Positions 17,069 through 26,416 of a DNA stretch of 64,000 nt are shown here, piece by piece (within the stretch, counting starts at the first letter, position 1; each line of letters begins with the position of its first letter). The position numbers and the translations under genes were made by a program. The stretch comes from Microbacterium sp. SS28 (GTDB taxonomy: Bacteria > Actinomycetota > Actinomycetes > Actinomycetales > Microbacteriaceae): NCBI RefSeq assembly GCF_022761035.1, contig NZ_JAKWJP010000003.1:1-64000 (forward strand), given 5' to 3'. The notes under the pieces were generated by a model. The model was not told where the DNA came from. It ran no database searches and worked only from the letters and a program-made list of their open reading frames with translations.

Positions 17069-19213
17069 TCAGCGGACGCGGAGCTCGACCGCCTGAGTCG
17101 AGGTCAGGGTGGGGCCGACATGGAGGCGGAAGAGCCCCGGCTCGACGATGAACGCGGCGTCCGCGGCCCAGAAGCCCAGGGCCTCGCGACCCAACCCGAA
17201 CGCGAAGACCGTGGTCTCGCCGGGATCCAGCGTGCGGCGCTCGAAGGCGACGAGCCGGCGGACCGGGGGTGCGATGCTCGCGACGACGTCTTCGACGTAG
17301 ACCTGCACGACCTCTTCCCCGCGTCGCGCCGATGTGTTCGTGACGTCGATCGAGAGTGAGACGGTCTCGTCGGGCGACACTTCGGACCCCGACAGCCGCG
17401 GCTCGCCGTGTGCGAACGTCGCGTAGCCCGAGCCGTGGCCGAAGGCGAACTGCGGGCCGAGCCCGAGGTCGAGGTACTTCGAGGTGTACTTCTCGTGGAC
17501 GTTGCCGGGTCCGTCGAGGCCGACGTCGGCCGTCTCCGTCGTGAGGGTTCCGCCAGTGGACGCCGGCCGGCCGGTGCGTTCGTGCGCGTAGTGGATCGGG
17601 ATCTGCCCGACCGAGCGGGGCCACGACATCGGGAGCCGCCCCGCGGGATCCTCGTCGCCGAACAGGACGTCGACGATCGCCGTGGCGGCTTCGGTTCCGC
17701 CGTGCCACGCGACCAGCACGGCGGGCGCCTCATCGATCCAGTCCGCGACGACGAGCGGGCGCCCTGTTTCGAGGACGACGCCGAACGGGATGCCGGTGCC
17801 CGCGATCGCCCGGATGAGCTGCTCCTGCCGTCCTGGCAGGCGCAGGTCGCTGCGCGAGGCCGCCTCGCCGGAGAGCGCACTCGGCTCGCCCGCGAGCACG
17901 AGGACGAGGTCGCACTCGTGGGCGGCTGCGACGGCGTCGGCGATGCCGGAGGCGTCGTCGTCGAGGAAGCCGAGGCCGGGGACGACGGATACCTCGGCAT
18001 CCGGGAGACGACCGCGCAGCTCGTCCGCGATCGATCCCGCGTGAGCGCCGAACGACTGGGTCCACGCGCCGAGATGGTCGGTCGACTCGGCGTACGGGCC
18101 GGTCAGCAGGATGCGGGCCGGAGCCCTGAGCGGGAGCGTCCCGTCGTTCTTCAGCAGCACGCACGAGCGGGCCGCGGCACGGCGGACGAGGGCGCGCGCG
18201 GCATCCGTCGGCTCGATCCGTTCGCGTGCCGGATCGACGTAGGGGTCGTCGAAGAGCCCCAGCGCCTCTTTGAGCGCGAGCACGCGCGCGACGGCGTCGT
18301 CGAGGCGCGCCGGGTCGATCCGCTCGAGGTCGGCGGGGTCGAGGTCGCGGGGCGCGCCGCCCATCTCGACGTCGAGGCCCGCGCCGAAGGCCTGCGCGAC
18401 GGCATGCGCGAGATCCTCGGCGACGCCGTGCGGGAGCAGGTTGCGCACCCCATCGGCGTCGCCGACGACGATCCCCGCGAATCCCCACTCGTCCTTCAGG
18501 ACCTCGGTCAGCAGGTGACGGTTCGCGTGGACGGGCCGACCGGCCACCGTATTGAAGGCGGCCATGACGGATGCCGCGCCCTCGGCGACGACCGCGCGGA
18601 AGGGCTCGAGGTAGACGTTGCGCAGCCGATGCTCCGAGACGTCGACGGTGTTGTAGTCGCGACCGCCCTCGGGCTGGCCGTAGGCGACGTAGTGCTTCGC
18701 CGTCGCGGCGATCGCGTCGGGAGCCGAGAGATCCGTGCCCTGGTAGCCGCGCACCATCGCGCTGCCGAGGACCGCCGTCAGGTGCACGTCCTCGCCGAAG
18801 CCCTCGACCACGCGCCCCCAGCGTGGATCGCGCGACACGTCCACCATGGGCGAGAAGGTCCAGGTCACGCCGCCGGACCGCGCCTCGGCGGCAGCGAGGG
18901 CTGCGAGCTCGCGCACGAGCGGCGGGTCGAACGCCGCGGCCTGCGCGAGCGGAACGGGCGCGATCGTGCGCTGGCCGTGGATGACGTCCAGTCCCACGAG
19001 GACCGGGATGCCGAGCCGCGTCTCCTCGACGGCCACACGTTGCAGCGCATTCGTCGCCGCGGCCGACCGGGGCCAGAAGACCGACCCGATGCCTTCGCGG
19101 ATGAGCTGCGCGGCATCCGTCGATGACGGCCGGAAGACGATCTGCAGCTGACCGAGCTTCTCTGCGGGGGTCATGGCGGCCAGGAGCGCGTGCACACGGT
19201 GGGTGGTTGACAT
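17069..19213 (-). CDS. Glycoside hydrolase family 3 beta-glucosidase
   Basis: A 714-aa GH3 enzyme with N-terminal barrel, second alpha/beta domain (about 330-540) and C-terminal fibronectin-III-like domain (about 600-714). The nucleophile Asp is in IVVGDADGV (about 252); the substrate-region segments KHYVAYG and GRVVEGFGED are typical. The start at 19213 (ATG with AGCAGGAA upstream) is preferred over an in-frame extension of 35 residues with no ribosome-binding site. It has no signal peptide, so it is probably intracellular. It is separated from the binding-protein gene by the hairpin at 19338-19371. Releases terminal beta-glucose, or xylose, from O-glycosides. Confidence 0.9.
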   Translation of the reverse strand: MSTTHRVHALLAAMTPAEKLGQLQIVFRPSSTDAAQLIREGIGSVFWPRSAAATNALQRVAVEETRLGIPVLVGLDVIHGQRTIAPVPLAQAAAFDPPLVRELAALAAAEARSGGVTWTFSPMVDVSRDPRWGRVVEGFGEDVHLTAVLGSAMVRGYQGTDLSAPDAIAATAKHYVAYGQPEGGRDYNTVDVSEHRLRNVYLEPFRAVVAEGAASVMAAFNTVAGRPVHANRHLLTEVLKDEWGFAGIVVGDADGVRNLLPHGVAEDLAHAVAQAFGAGLDVEMGGAPRDLDPADLERIDPARLDDAVARVLALKEALGLFDDPYVDPARERIEPTDAARALVRRAAARSCVLLKNDGTLPLRAPARILLTGPYAESTDHLGAWTQSFGAHAGSIADELRGRLPDAEVSVVPGLGFLDDDASGIADAVAAAHECDLVLVLAGEPSALSGEAASRSDLRLPGRQEQLIRAIAGTGIPFGVVLETGRPLVVADWIDEAPAVLVAWHGGTEAATAIVDVLFGDEDPAGRLPMSWPRSVGQIPIHYAHERTGRPASTGGTLTTETADVGLDGPGNVHEKYTSKYLDLGLGPQFAFGHGSGYATFAHGEPRLSGSEVSPDETVSLSIDVTNTSARRGEEVVQVYVEDVVASIAPPVRRLVAFERRTLDPGETTVFAFGLGREALGFWAADAAFIVEPGLFRLHVGPTLTSTQAVELRVR

Positions 19214-19337
19214 TTCCTGCTCTTCTCTCGGCGCCTCGCGTGATTCGGCGAGACAGAGGACTGCGTCGAGGCAGAGGATCGGGCGACCATGTCTCGGTCG
19301 AATCCCCTGTTTCGACAACTCCCCGTCCCCGAATGGA

Positions 19338-19371
19338 TGTGCCGCCCGGAGCCGAAGCCCCGGGCGGCACA
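19338..19371 (-). terminator. Rho-independent-like hairpin after the CUT1 binding-protein gene
   Basis: A 12-bp perfect stem (TGTGCCGCCCGG / CCGGGCGGCACA) with a 10-nt loop starts 19 bases beyond the stop of the lipoprotein gene on the minus strand, before the GH3 gene. No long T run; it may cap binding-protein mRNA while letting some transcription reach GH3. Confidence 0.7.
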
Positions 19372-19389
19372 GACGTTGAGGTCAGCCGA

Positions 19390-20685
19390 TCAGCTGTCCC
19401 AGGCCGCGTCCATGTCGGCGAGCACCTCGTCGACGGTCTTCTGACCGGTCAGCAGACCCTGGACACCGGTGCCGAGCGCGTCGTACACGGCCGGGTTCGG
19501 CCAACTCTCCAGCGGGAGAGCTGTGAAGTCGCCATTCTCGAGCAGGTCGCCGATCGGCTCGTAGCTGGGCAGAAGGTCAGCCGAGCTGACTCCCGTGATC
19601 GGGACGAGGCCCGACAGGTCGGCGAATGCCTTCGACTCCTCGGGCGAGCCCACCCAGTCGAGGAAGTCCTGGATCGACTTCTGCTTGGCGTCGTCCGCCT
19701 TCGCGTTGACAGACCAGGCGTAGTTCGCCGAGGCGAGGGTGAAGGGCTCCTGACCATCGGCCGGCGGGAACGCCTGCACGGTGATATCGAGACCAGTCGC
19801 GGTGCCGATCGAGGCGGCGGCCGAGCCGGGCGTGACCGCGCTGAGCGACGTGCCCCCGCCGATTCCTGCGGTGATGTTGTCGAACGTTCCGCCCTCGACA
19901 CCGTCCTGGAAGCAGCCCTCATCCCTCATATCGAGGACGGTCTGGAGCGTCTCCTTCCAGCCTTCACTGTCGGCGAAGGTGACATCGCCCGCGGCTCGCT
20001 GCTCATTCCAGTCGGGAGTCTCCTGGTAGACGCGCGTCGCCGAGATGAGCTGCGTGAACAGGCCGGTGTTCGGCGGCATGGATCCGGCGAGGACCGTGAA
20101 CGACTTTCCGCCGTCGCGAGCCGTCGTGCAATCGGCGAGCAGGTCTTCGTAGGTCGAGGGGTATTCGTCGATGCCGACGTCGGCGGCGCCGCCGCTGTTC
20201 CAGATCATGCCGACGGGGGCGAGGGCTGTGGGCTGTCCGTACAGCTTGCCGTCCGAGCCGTAGAGAGCCTCGGTGCCCTCCGGGATGATGGATGCCGTGT
20301 TGCCGCCGAGCGGTGCGAGGAAGCCCGCATCCGCCAGCGTGACGACCGAGATCGCCTGTCCCGTTCCGGGGTTGAGGATCATGACGTCGGCGGCGTTGCC
20401 CGCCTGCAGCTGCGTCGTGACCTGGGTGTTGTACGCGTCGGAGGGGTAGGGGATCACCTCGATCGGAACGCCGGTCTCGTCGGTGTACTTCTTCGCGGTC
20501 TGTGCGTAGAAGTCGTCGGCGTCATTCGCCTGCGCGACCATGATCGAGAACCCCTCGGAGCCGGCGTCTCCGGTGCTGTCGCCGCCGTCGCCGCCTGCGG
20601 AGCAGCCGGCAAGGATGAGGACTCCGGCGACCGGCGCCGCGAGAAGCGACCACCGGAGCGGCCGGGAGGCTGTGTGCTGTGGCAT
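19390..20685 (-). CDS. CUT1 ABC transporter sugar-binding lipoprotein
   Basis: A 431-aa solute-binding protein of the extracellular family 1 type. The N-terminus is a lipoprotein signal with basic start, hydrophobic stretch and lipobox LAGC (Cys about 29), so it is tethered outside the membrane. The start at 20685 follows CGAAAGGG; an upstream in-frame ATG adds 21 residues and looks spurious. It delivers an oligosaccharide or glycoside to the permeases at 24214 and 25175, from which it is separated by the GH106 gene. A copy of the 23-bp operator lies about 78 bp before the start. Confidence 0.9.
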   Translation of the reverse strand: MPQHTASRPLRWSLLAAPVAGVLILAGCSAGGDGGDSTGDAGSEGFSIMVAQANDADDFYAQTAKKYTDETGVPIEVIPYPSDAYNTQVTTQLQAGNAADVMILNPGTGQAISVVTLADAGFLAPLGGNTASIIPEGTEALYGSDGKLYGQPTALAPVGMIWNSGGAADVGIDEYPSTYEDLLADCTTARDGGKSFTVLAGSMPPNTGLFTQLISATRVYQETPDWNEQRAAGDVTFADSEGWKETLQTVLDMRDEGCFQDGVEGGTFDNITAGIGGGTSLSAVTPGSAAASIGTATGLDITVQAFPPADGQEPFTLASANYAWSVNAKADDAKQKSIQDFLDWVGSPEESKAFADLSGLVPITGVSSADLLPSYEPIGDLLENGDFTALPLESWPNPAVYDALGTGVQGLLTGQKTVDEVLADMDAAWDS

Positions 20686-20762
20686 TTCGACCCTTTCGTG
20701 ACTTCGTTGTCGCCAGCTCGGGATGCTGGCTCGGCCTCGGGGCCGCACGTCAAGCCTCGCAC

Positions 20763-20785
20763 GATATGTAGGTTTCTGACATTAG
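20763..20785 (-). promoter_or_regulatory. Candidate CGD-regulon operator, site 2
   Basis: GATATGTA, 7-nt spacer, GACATTAG. The right half is identical to that of the 28776-28798 site and the left half keeps TATGT. An extra CTTATGTG lies at 20791-20798, and the perfect CATTA-G-TAATG palindrome lies between. It is in the 148-bp gap upstream of the binding-protein gene. Confidence 0.55.
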
Positions 20786-20833
20786 TAATGCTTATGTGCG
20801 GCAATTACCTCGCTGATCCGCGATTCCGGCCGG

Positions 20834-23800
20834 TCAGCCCGGAATATCGACGAGGACTCGGACCGGGCCTGCCAGGCCGGCGGGCAGGGGTGCGGCATCC
20901 GGCTCGAACACCTGCGTCATCGGCGCGAAGATCTCGCCCGACGGAGCACCGGCCTCGGCGATGAGCCGATTGCGCCACGGCGTCACGACCTCGACCTCGA
21001 TCTCGTTGCGTCCCTGTCGCACGGCGGCGGTCGCATCGACGAGGAACGGCGCCGTCCACGCGACGCCGCAGTCCACGCCGTTGACGATCACGCGGGCGAT
21101 GTCTCGCACGACGCCGAGGTCGAGGCGGATCCGCCCCTCTCCCACGGTGTCGAGGTGGAAGCCGGATCGGTAGACGCCCGTGCCCGAGAAGCAGCGGGCT
21201 TCGTCGTCGATGTCGGTCCAGAGGCCGGGGCCGGTGAGCGCGACGACTTCGCGCCCGGGCAGCGCGAGGTGCCATGGTTCATCGAGGACGACGGAGTCGA
21301 CGGATGCCGCTCCCGCGGCCGCAGCGGCGGCGAGGCCGTGGCCCGCCAGGCCGTCGCGCACGAGTCCCTCGGGCACGAGGAAGACCGACCCGAACGGCGG
21401 CAGCTCGAGCCGGAACGTGCGCCGCGCGTCCGAGACTCCGTCTTCGGGCAGGGGGCTCACCCCGAGCGCGACGGGATCCCACGCGGTGAGCCCGCCGACG
21501 GCATCCGCGACCGTGACGCGGACCTGCACCGTCTCGCCGCCCGGGTTCGCGAGGAAGGTCACACGCTGCCCGTCGATGAGGCGAGCGATCGTCCGCAGCG
21601 GCGCTCCCTCGATCTCGAGTGCGGGGGCGATCCCGAGCGTGCGCAGCGCCTCGGCGAGATCGAGCGTCTCGAGAACCCGGCCGTGCGTGCGCGGCGTCGC
21701 CCAGATCCGGTCGCAGAGGCGCGCGAATTCCGCGCCGTCGTCCGCGAGCGACGGCGAGCACTCCGGCCGGAGGCCGACGACGGTCGCGCCGGCGTCGAGC
21801 AGGTCCTCGATGCGGCGCAGGGTCGCGATCGTGAGGCGCCGGCTCGAGCCGCCGAGCAGGAGGAGGCGATACCGCGCACCCGCAGACCGCAGCCCGCCGT
21901 CTTCGACGCGCAGGATCGCCAGGCCGTCCGGCCCGACGTAGTCGAAGTCGAATCCCGGCGGCACGGTCTCGTCGTACGCGTCGTCGAAGAGCCCCGTCAC
22001 GGGCGCCTCCTCGCCGACGAACACCGCGACGTCGACGGCGGGTTCGCCCGACGAAAGCACAGCGCTGCACCGCGCGAGGTAGTCGATCCAGGGTCGCGCC
22101 ATCGCGCACCACGTCTCGTTGATCGTGAATGCCTGCCCGAGGAAGGGCGCGAGCGCGATGCCGGGCGGCGGCGCGGCGAGAGGCTGGTGCGCCGACGTGT
22201 GGATGCAGAACCGCGTCACGCCGAGCGCGAGCTGAAGGTCGGCGACGTGCTTGAGGCTCCGGGGAGAAGAGGCCCATGGGCGGTCGAAGCTCGTGAACGC
22301 CTCGGCGCCCGTCCACGCCTTGCCGTAGACGTGCGCGACGGAGGACGCCCCCTTGAGGTCGGCGACGTATGTCGGCTCGGGTCCCGCCTCGGGGTCGAAC
22401 GTCCACATGGCGCCCATCGGCACGTCGGCGTGCGCGCGCATCGAGAGGTCGTCGCCGAGCTGGGGACGGCCGTCTTCGAGCGCCTCGGCGTAGTACGCCA
22501 TGCCGCGGATGTGCGCCTCTGCGGCGAGGGTGCCGTAGTACTCGTCCGCGAGCAGTTCGGCGATCGTGCGGCGGTAGTCGTAGAGGAAGCGATCGGAGTC
22601 CGCGCCCCCGCCGACGACGTAGCCGGCGAGCGCCGGCAGCCACGGTGTCGGGTCGTAGCCGCGCCGCGCGCAGAACCGTTCGAGCATCGCGTCGGTCCAG
22701 TTCTGCGAGCCCGACTCGATGCTGTCACTCAGGAGGGCTCGGAAGCGTCCCGCCGAGAACCGCTCGAGGTGCGTCAGGAGGTACGCCGTGACCCGCTCCC
22801 CGTCGAGCTTGTCGACCTCGAGGCCCGTCGCGTCGGGGAGCGCAGGTCCGTTGGTCTGTCCCGTGAGCGACGCCCCGAGCCGCAGGATGCGCCAGCGTCC
22901 GGGCGGCGGGTTCCACGCGAGCCGGTCGCCGTCGAGGAACGAGGTGACGTCGTGCACGTCGCCGGCGCCGAGGGGAGCGGCATCCACTCGCTCATCCGTA
23001 TCGACGGCGTAGTAGTCCGGCATGACCCCGAAGCCCGCCTTGACCTCGGCCTGATGCACGCGCCCGCCCGCGCGGAGCGCGAACTGGGAGACGAGGAAGG
23101 TGTCGCTCCGGCGGAGGACGGGCGGCACCCGCACGCCGTCTGCCACGGGCGGGAGGGCCTCGGCCGCGCTCACCCCCGACAGCACGAGCCGGAATCTGCG
23201 CGCCGTGACGGGCGGGAAGGAGGCCGTCCGCGCGGGGACCGAGGTGGACGCGAGCGCGGCGACATCACGGTAGGCGACGCCGTCGTCGCTCGCCTGCAGC
23301 ACGGCTTCGGGCGCGGGTGCCGCGCCGAATCCGCGCGGGCCGGGGAGTCCGATCGTGAGCGACCGGACCGTGACGGGGTCGGCGAACTCCTGCTCGATCC
23401 ACGTCGACGACCAGGCGTCGGGATCACGAGGGAGCGGGATGCCGCCGGTGAACGAGCCGTCGGTGAGCGGTGCGGCGTCGACATCGGAGGAGTCGGACGA
23501 TGTCACGCGCAGCGGCTGAAGAGGTTCATGAGCAGGATCCGCAGGGAAAGCGACAACCCGCCAATCGACGGACCAGCCGGCGCCGGCGGGGGCGCCCCAG
23601 CGCGGGCAGTCCTGGAAGGCACCCGCGACGGACGGCAGCGGAGCGAGCGCGTGCTCGTCCGATCCCGACTCGATGACGGTCTCGGACCACACGACCTTCT
23701 TCATCGCGTCGGCGACTTCGACCCACGGGCCGCCGGCCGCGCTCCATCCCGAGGAGGTCGCGACGGCGAGCTCGAGCCCGAGCTCCGCGGCGGTGTCGGA

Positions 23801-24073
23801 TGCCGCGCCGACGGCGTCGCGCCATGTCTCCGACCCCGGCCGCACCGGCTCGGGGACGACGAGCGGCACGCCCATCCCGCCGTCGAAGAGCTGCACGCCG
23901 CGCACACCCACGTCGTGCAGCCAGGTGAGGTCGCGCACGACGCCGGCGGGGTCGATGTTGCCGTCCATCCAGTGCCACCACGCCCGCGGCCGGGCCTCGT
24001 CGGGCGGGTCGATGAAGGCGCGCCACAGCTCGTGCGGTGCAGTCGGCGGCGTCGGCTTGGTCACAGCCTTCAT
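20834..24073 (-). CDS. GH106-type alpha-L-rhamnosidase
   Basis: A very large cytosolic protein (1079 aa). The opening pattern PPDEARPRAWWHWMDGNI with following DLTWLHDVGVRGVQLFDG is characteristic of GH106 catalytic barrels, and a C-terminal galactose-binding-like beta-sandwich (about 930-1079, RLDLGVVRDIARVIVNG) is also typical. Rhamnose is common on flavonoid glycosides, so it may expose the inner sugar. The start is ATG 24073, but a GTG three codons later has a better-placed AG-rich upstream; either gives almost the same protein. Divergent from the permease genes with a shared 140-bp regulatory gap. Confidence 0.85.
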   Translation of the reverse strand: MKAVTKPTPPTAPHELWRAFIDPPDEARPRAWWHWMDGNIDPAGVVRDLTWLHDVGVRGVQLFDGGMGVPLVVPEPVRPGSETWRDAVGAASDTAAELGLELAVATSSGWSAAGGPWVEVADAMKKVVWSETVIESGSDEHALAPLPSVAGAFQDCPRWGAPAGAGWSVDWRVVAFPADPAHEPLQPLRVTSSDSSDVDAAPLTDGSFTGGIPLPRDPDAWSSTWIEQEFADPVTVRSLTIGLPGPRGFGAAPAPEAVLQASDDGVAYRDVAALASTSVPARTASFPPVTARRFRLVLSGVSAAEALPPVADGVRVPPVLRRSDTFLVSQFALRAGGRVHQAEVKAGFGVMPDYYAVDTDERVDAAPLGAGDVHDVTSFLDGDRLAWNPPPGRWRILRLGASLTGQTNGPALPDATGLEVDKLDGERVTAYLLTHLERFSAGRFRALLSDSIESGSQNWTDAMLERFCARRGYDPTPWLPALAGYVVGGGADSDRFLYDYRRTIAELLADEYYGTLAAEAHIRGMAYYAEALEDGRPQLGDDLSMRAHADVPMGAMWTFDPEAGPEPTYVADLKGASSVAHVYGKAWTGAEAFTSFDRPWASSPRSLKHVADLQLALGVTRFCIHTSAHQPLAAPPPGIALAPFLGQAFTINETWCAMARPWIDYLARCSAVLSSGEPAVDVAVFVGEEAPVTGLFDDAYDETVPPGFDFDYVGPDGLAILRVEDGGLRSAGARYRLLLLGGSSRRLTIATLRRIEDLLDAGATVVGLRPECSPSLADDGAEFARLCDRIWATPRTHGRVLETLDLAEALRTLGIAPALEIEGAPLRTIARLIDGQRVTFLANPGGETVQVRVTVADAVGGLTAWDPVALGVSPLPEDGVSDARRTFRLELPPFGSVFLVPEGLVRDGLAGHGLAAAAAAGAASVDSVVLDEPWHLALPGREVVALTGPGLWTDIDDEARCFSGTGVYRSGFHLDTVGEGRIRLDLGVVRDIARVIVNGVDCGVAWTAPFLVDATAAVRQGRNEIEVEVVTPWRNRLIAEAGAPSGEIFAPMTQVFEPDAAPLPAGLAGPVRVLVDIPG

Positions 24074-24132
24074 CCTCGCCCGCCCGGCACTCTACGAAGG
24101 GTCCGTGCCACTTATATCCGATATCCGTAGAA

Positions 24133-24155
24133 CTAATGTGTGCTTTCGACACAAG
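24133..24155. promoter_or_regulatory. Candidate CGD-regulon operator, site 3
   Basis: Read on the minus strand it is CTTGTGTC, spacer GAAAGCA, CACATTAG: the same 8-7-8 architecture as at 28776, with one mismatch in each half. It lies 60-80 bp from both divergent starts (GH106 and the permease), so it could control both. Confidence 0.6.
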
Positions 24156-24213
24156 TATGCGATCGTTGCACCAGGCGCCGAAGTGGGCGCGTGACGACGA
24201 GGTCAGAGAGCAG

Positions 24214-25173
24214 ATGACAGTGACGATCGAGCGAGACGCAACTCGCACCCTCACGGTGCCACCTGAAGCACGACGCACCCCGCGCCCCCGCGGCCGCAAG
24301 CCGCTCATCAGCTACGGGCACTGGTGGTGGGCTCTCCCCGCGATCGTGCTCGTCATCACGGTCCACTACGCCGCGACCCTCACGGGCGGCTTCTTCGCCT
24401 TCACGAACTGGACCGGACTGGGCGACTGGGAGTTCATCGGCCTCGACAACTTCGTGCGGATCTTCCAGGATCCGACGCTGCTCGGATCGGTGTGGAACAC
24501 CCTGTTCCTCGCCTTCGGGTCGGTCATCGTGACCAACATCATCGGGCTCGGGTTTGCGCTCGCGATCAACCGCACGCTCAAGTCGCGCTATGTCCTTCGG
24601 ACGCTCCTGTTCCTGCCCGTCGTGCTGAGCCCGCTCGCGGTCGCGTACATCTGGAAGTTCATCTTCCAGTTCAACGGTCCGCTGAACGGCTTCTTCGTGC
24701 TGATCGGTCTGCCGGACCTGCAGAAGGTGTGGCTCGCCGACCCGACATGGTCGATCTGGGCGATCCTGTTCACTGTCGTCTGGCAGCAGACCGGCTTCGT
24801 CATGGTCATCTATCTCGCGGGCCTGGCCTCGGTCCCGGTCGAGATCGAGGAGGCTGCGGCGCTGGACGGTGCGAACATCTGGCAGCGGTTCCGCGCCGTG
24901 ACGGTGCCGGCGATCCGCCCTTCGATCGCGATCGCGACGACGCTCGGCATCATCCAGGGCCTGCGCATCTTCGACCAGATCTTCGCGCTCACCGCCGGCG
25001 GCCCGGCCGGTGCGACCGAGACCCTCGCGACCCAGGTCTACAAGCAGGCATTCTCGCTCGGGCAGTTCGGGTTCGGCTCGTCGCTCGCGCTCGTGCTGAC
25101 GCTGATCATCCTCGTGTTCGCGATTCTCCAGCAATACGCCACCCGCGACCGCGACGCCGTCGGAAGGGTCTGA
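24214..25173 (+). CDS. CUT1 ABC sugar permease (MalF-like)
   Basis: A 319-aa inner-membrane permease with six predicted helices (first at about residues 33-55) and the EAA loop motif EEAAALDGANIWQRF that docks the ATPase. The start at ATG 24214 follows CAGAGAGCAG; an upstream in-frame ATG lies in the regulatory gap and is not favoured. It is followed after one base by the second permease. The partner binding protein is at 19390. No ATPase gene is present nearby, so a shared MsiK/MsmX-type ATPase elsewhere is expected. Imports glycosides or sugars. Confidence 0.9.
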   Translation: MTVTIERDATRTLTVPPEARRTPRPRGRKPLISYGHWWWALPAIVLVITVHYAATLTGGFFAFTNWTGLGDWEFIGLDNFVRIFQDPTLLGSVWNTLFLAFGSVIVTNIIGLGFALAINRTLKSRYVLRTLLFLPVVLSPLAVAYIWKFIFQFNGPLNGFFVLIGLPDLQKVWLADPTWSIWAILFTVVWQQTGFVMVIYLAGLASVPVEIEEAAALDGANIWQRFRAVTVPAIRPSIAIATTLGIIQGLRIFDQIFALTAGGPAGATETLATQVYKQAFSLGQFGFGSSLALVLTLIILVFAILQQYATRDRDAVGRV

Positions 25174-25174
25174 C

Positions 25175-26011
25175 ATGTTCCGCTACACCAAGCTCACCGC
25201 CGTTCGCGAAGTCCTCATCTGGGTCGTCACGCTGATCTGGCTGCTGCCGTTCTACTTCCTCATCGCGACCGCCTTCAAGGGCGACCAGGAGGCACTCACC
25301 ACGAGCGCGGTCGCACCGCCGGCATCGCTGAACTTCGGCGCGTTCATCGAAGTGCTCACCGCCGGCGGCCGAAACAACATCCCGCTGAGCATCCTGAACA
25401 GCATCCTGATCACCGCCGGTGCGATCACGGGACTCGTCCTGCTGGGATCCGTCGCGGCCTACGTGATCACCCGCCGCACCCGTGCCTGGACGAACCTGAC
25501 CTTCTATCTCGTCCTGATCGCGATCATCCTGCCCGCGCAGCTGGGCACCGTACCGCTGTACATCGGGGCTCGCACGGTCGGTCTCACGGGCAACGCGGTC
25601 GGCATGATCCTGCTGTGGATCGGCATCCTGCTGCCGCTGTCGGTGTTCCTCTACGCGAGCTTCTTCCGCGGTCTCACGACCGAGTACGAAGAGGCCGCCG
25701 TCATCGACGGGGCATCGCCCACGCAGGCGTTCTTCCGCGTCGTGCTGCCGCTCATGGCTCCCGCGACCGGAACCGTCGCGATCCTCGCGGGCCTCATCGT
25801 CTGGAACGACTTCTTCAATTCGCTGATCTTCCTCGGCGGATCGACGACGCAGACGCTCCCGGTCGCGATGTACACCTACGTCGGCGGACTCGTGTCGGCG
25901 TGGAACAAGATCTTCGCCGTCGTGATCATCTCGATGGTCCCGATCCTGCTCTTCTACATGTTCGCCCAGAAGAAGTTCATCCAGGGCTTCGCCGGCGGGC
26001 TCAAGGGCTGA
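25175..26011 (+). CDS. CUT1 ABC sugar permease (MalG-like)
   Basis: A 278-aa second permease subunit with six helices and the EAA motif EEAAVIDGASPTQAFF. The family landmark WNDFFNSLIFLGG is present near residue 210. It starts one base after the first permease stop. Together with 24214 and the lipoprotein at 19390 it forms a complete CUT1 import channel except for the ATP-hydrolysing subunit. Confidence 0.9.
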   Translation: MFRYTKLTAVREVLIWVVTLIWLLPFYFLIATAFKGDQEALTTSAVAPPASLNFGAFIEVLTAGGRNNIPLSILNSILITAGAITGLVLLGSVAAYVITRRTRAWTNLTFYLVLIAIILPAQLGTVPLYIGARTVGLTGNAVGMILLWIGILLPLSVFLYASFFRGLTTEYEEAAVIDGASPTQAFFRVVLPLMAPATGTVAILAGLIVWNDFFNSLIFLGGSTTQTLPVAMYTYVGGLVSAWNKIFAVVIISMVPILLFYMFAQKKFIQGFAGGLKG

Positions 26012-26027
26012 AGGGCTGACACCGCAC

Positions 26028-26402
26028 ATGAGCGCCGACAACCGGGCGGCGTTCGAGACGTTCGTCGACCTCTTCTACACGCAGAAGCGTGTGGCGGATG
26101 CCTTCGCCTACGCCGTCTCGGACGACTACCGCCAGCACAATCCGACCATCGCCGACGGCCCAGCGGCCGCGATCGAGATGCTCACCCCGAAGTTCGACGG
26201 ATCTCCGGACGCGCGCTTCGAAGTTCAGCGGATGCTGGTCGACGGAGACCTGGCGATGGTGCATGTGAAAGCCTCCCGCCCCGGCGCTCCGGACGCCGCG
26301 GTCGCGGACATCTACCGATTCGAGAGCGGCCGGATCGTCGAGCACTGGGACGTGCTTCAGCAGGTTCCCGTGCATGCCGCCCACGACCACCCGATGTTCT
26401 GA
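26028..26402 (+). CDS. SnoaL-like (NTF2-fold) small protein
   Basis: A 124-aa single-domain NTF2-fold protein of the SnoaL-like kind: SDDYRQHNPTIADG near residue 30 and the terminal HWDVLQQVP segment. Relatives include polyketide cyclases and small enzymes of unknown reaction. It lies between the permeases and the hydroxypyruvate-isomerase-like gene, 16 bp after the former. It could act on the keto-sugar or on an aglycone. No specific reaction can be assigned. Confidence 0.75.
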   Translation: MSADNRAAFETFVDLFYTQKRVADAFAYAVSDDYRQHNPTIADGPAAAIEMLTPKFDGSPDARFEVQRMLVDGDLAMVHVKASRPGAPDAAVADIYRFESGRIVEHWDVLQQVPVHAAHDHPMF

Positions 26403-26416
26403 CCCAGGAGATTCCC

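Noticed and set aside
24109-24127. CTTATATC / GATATCC stretch as another operator copy
   Set aside because: It shares CCACTTATA with the 43138 region but lacks a matching right half; the neighbouring 24133-24155 site is much better.
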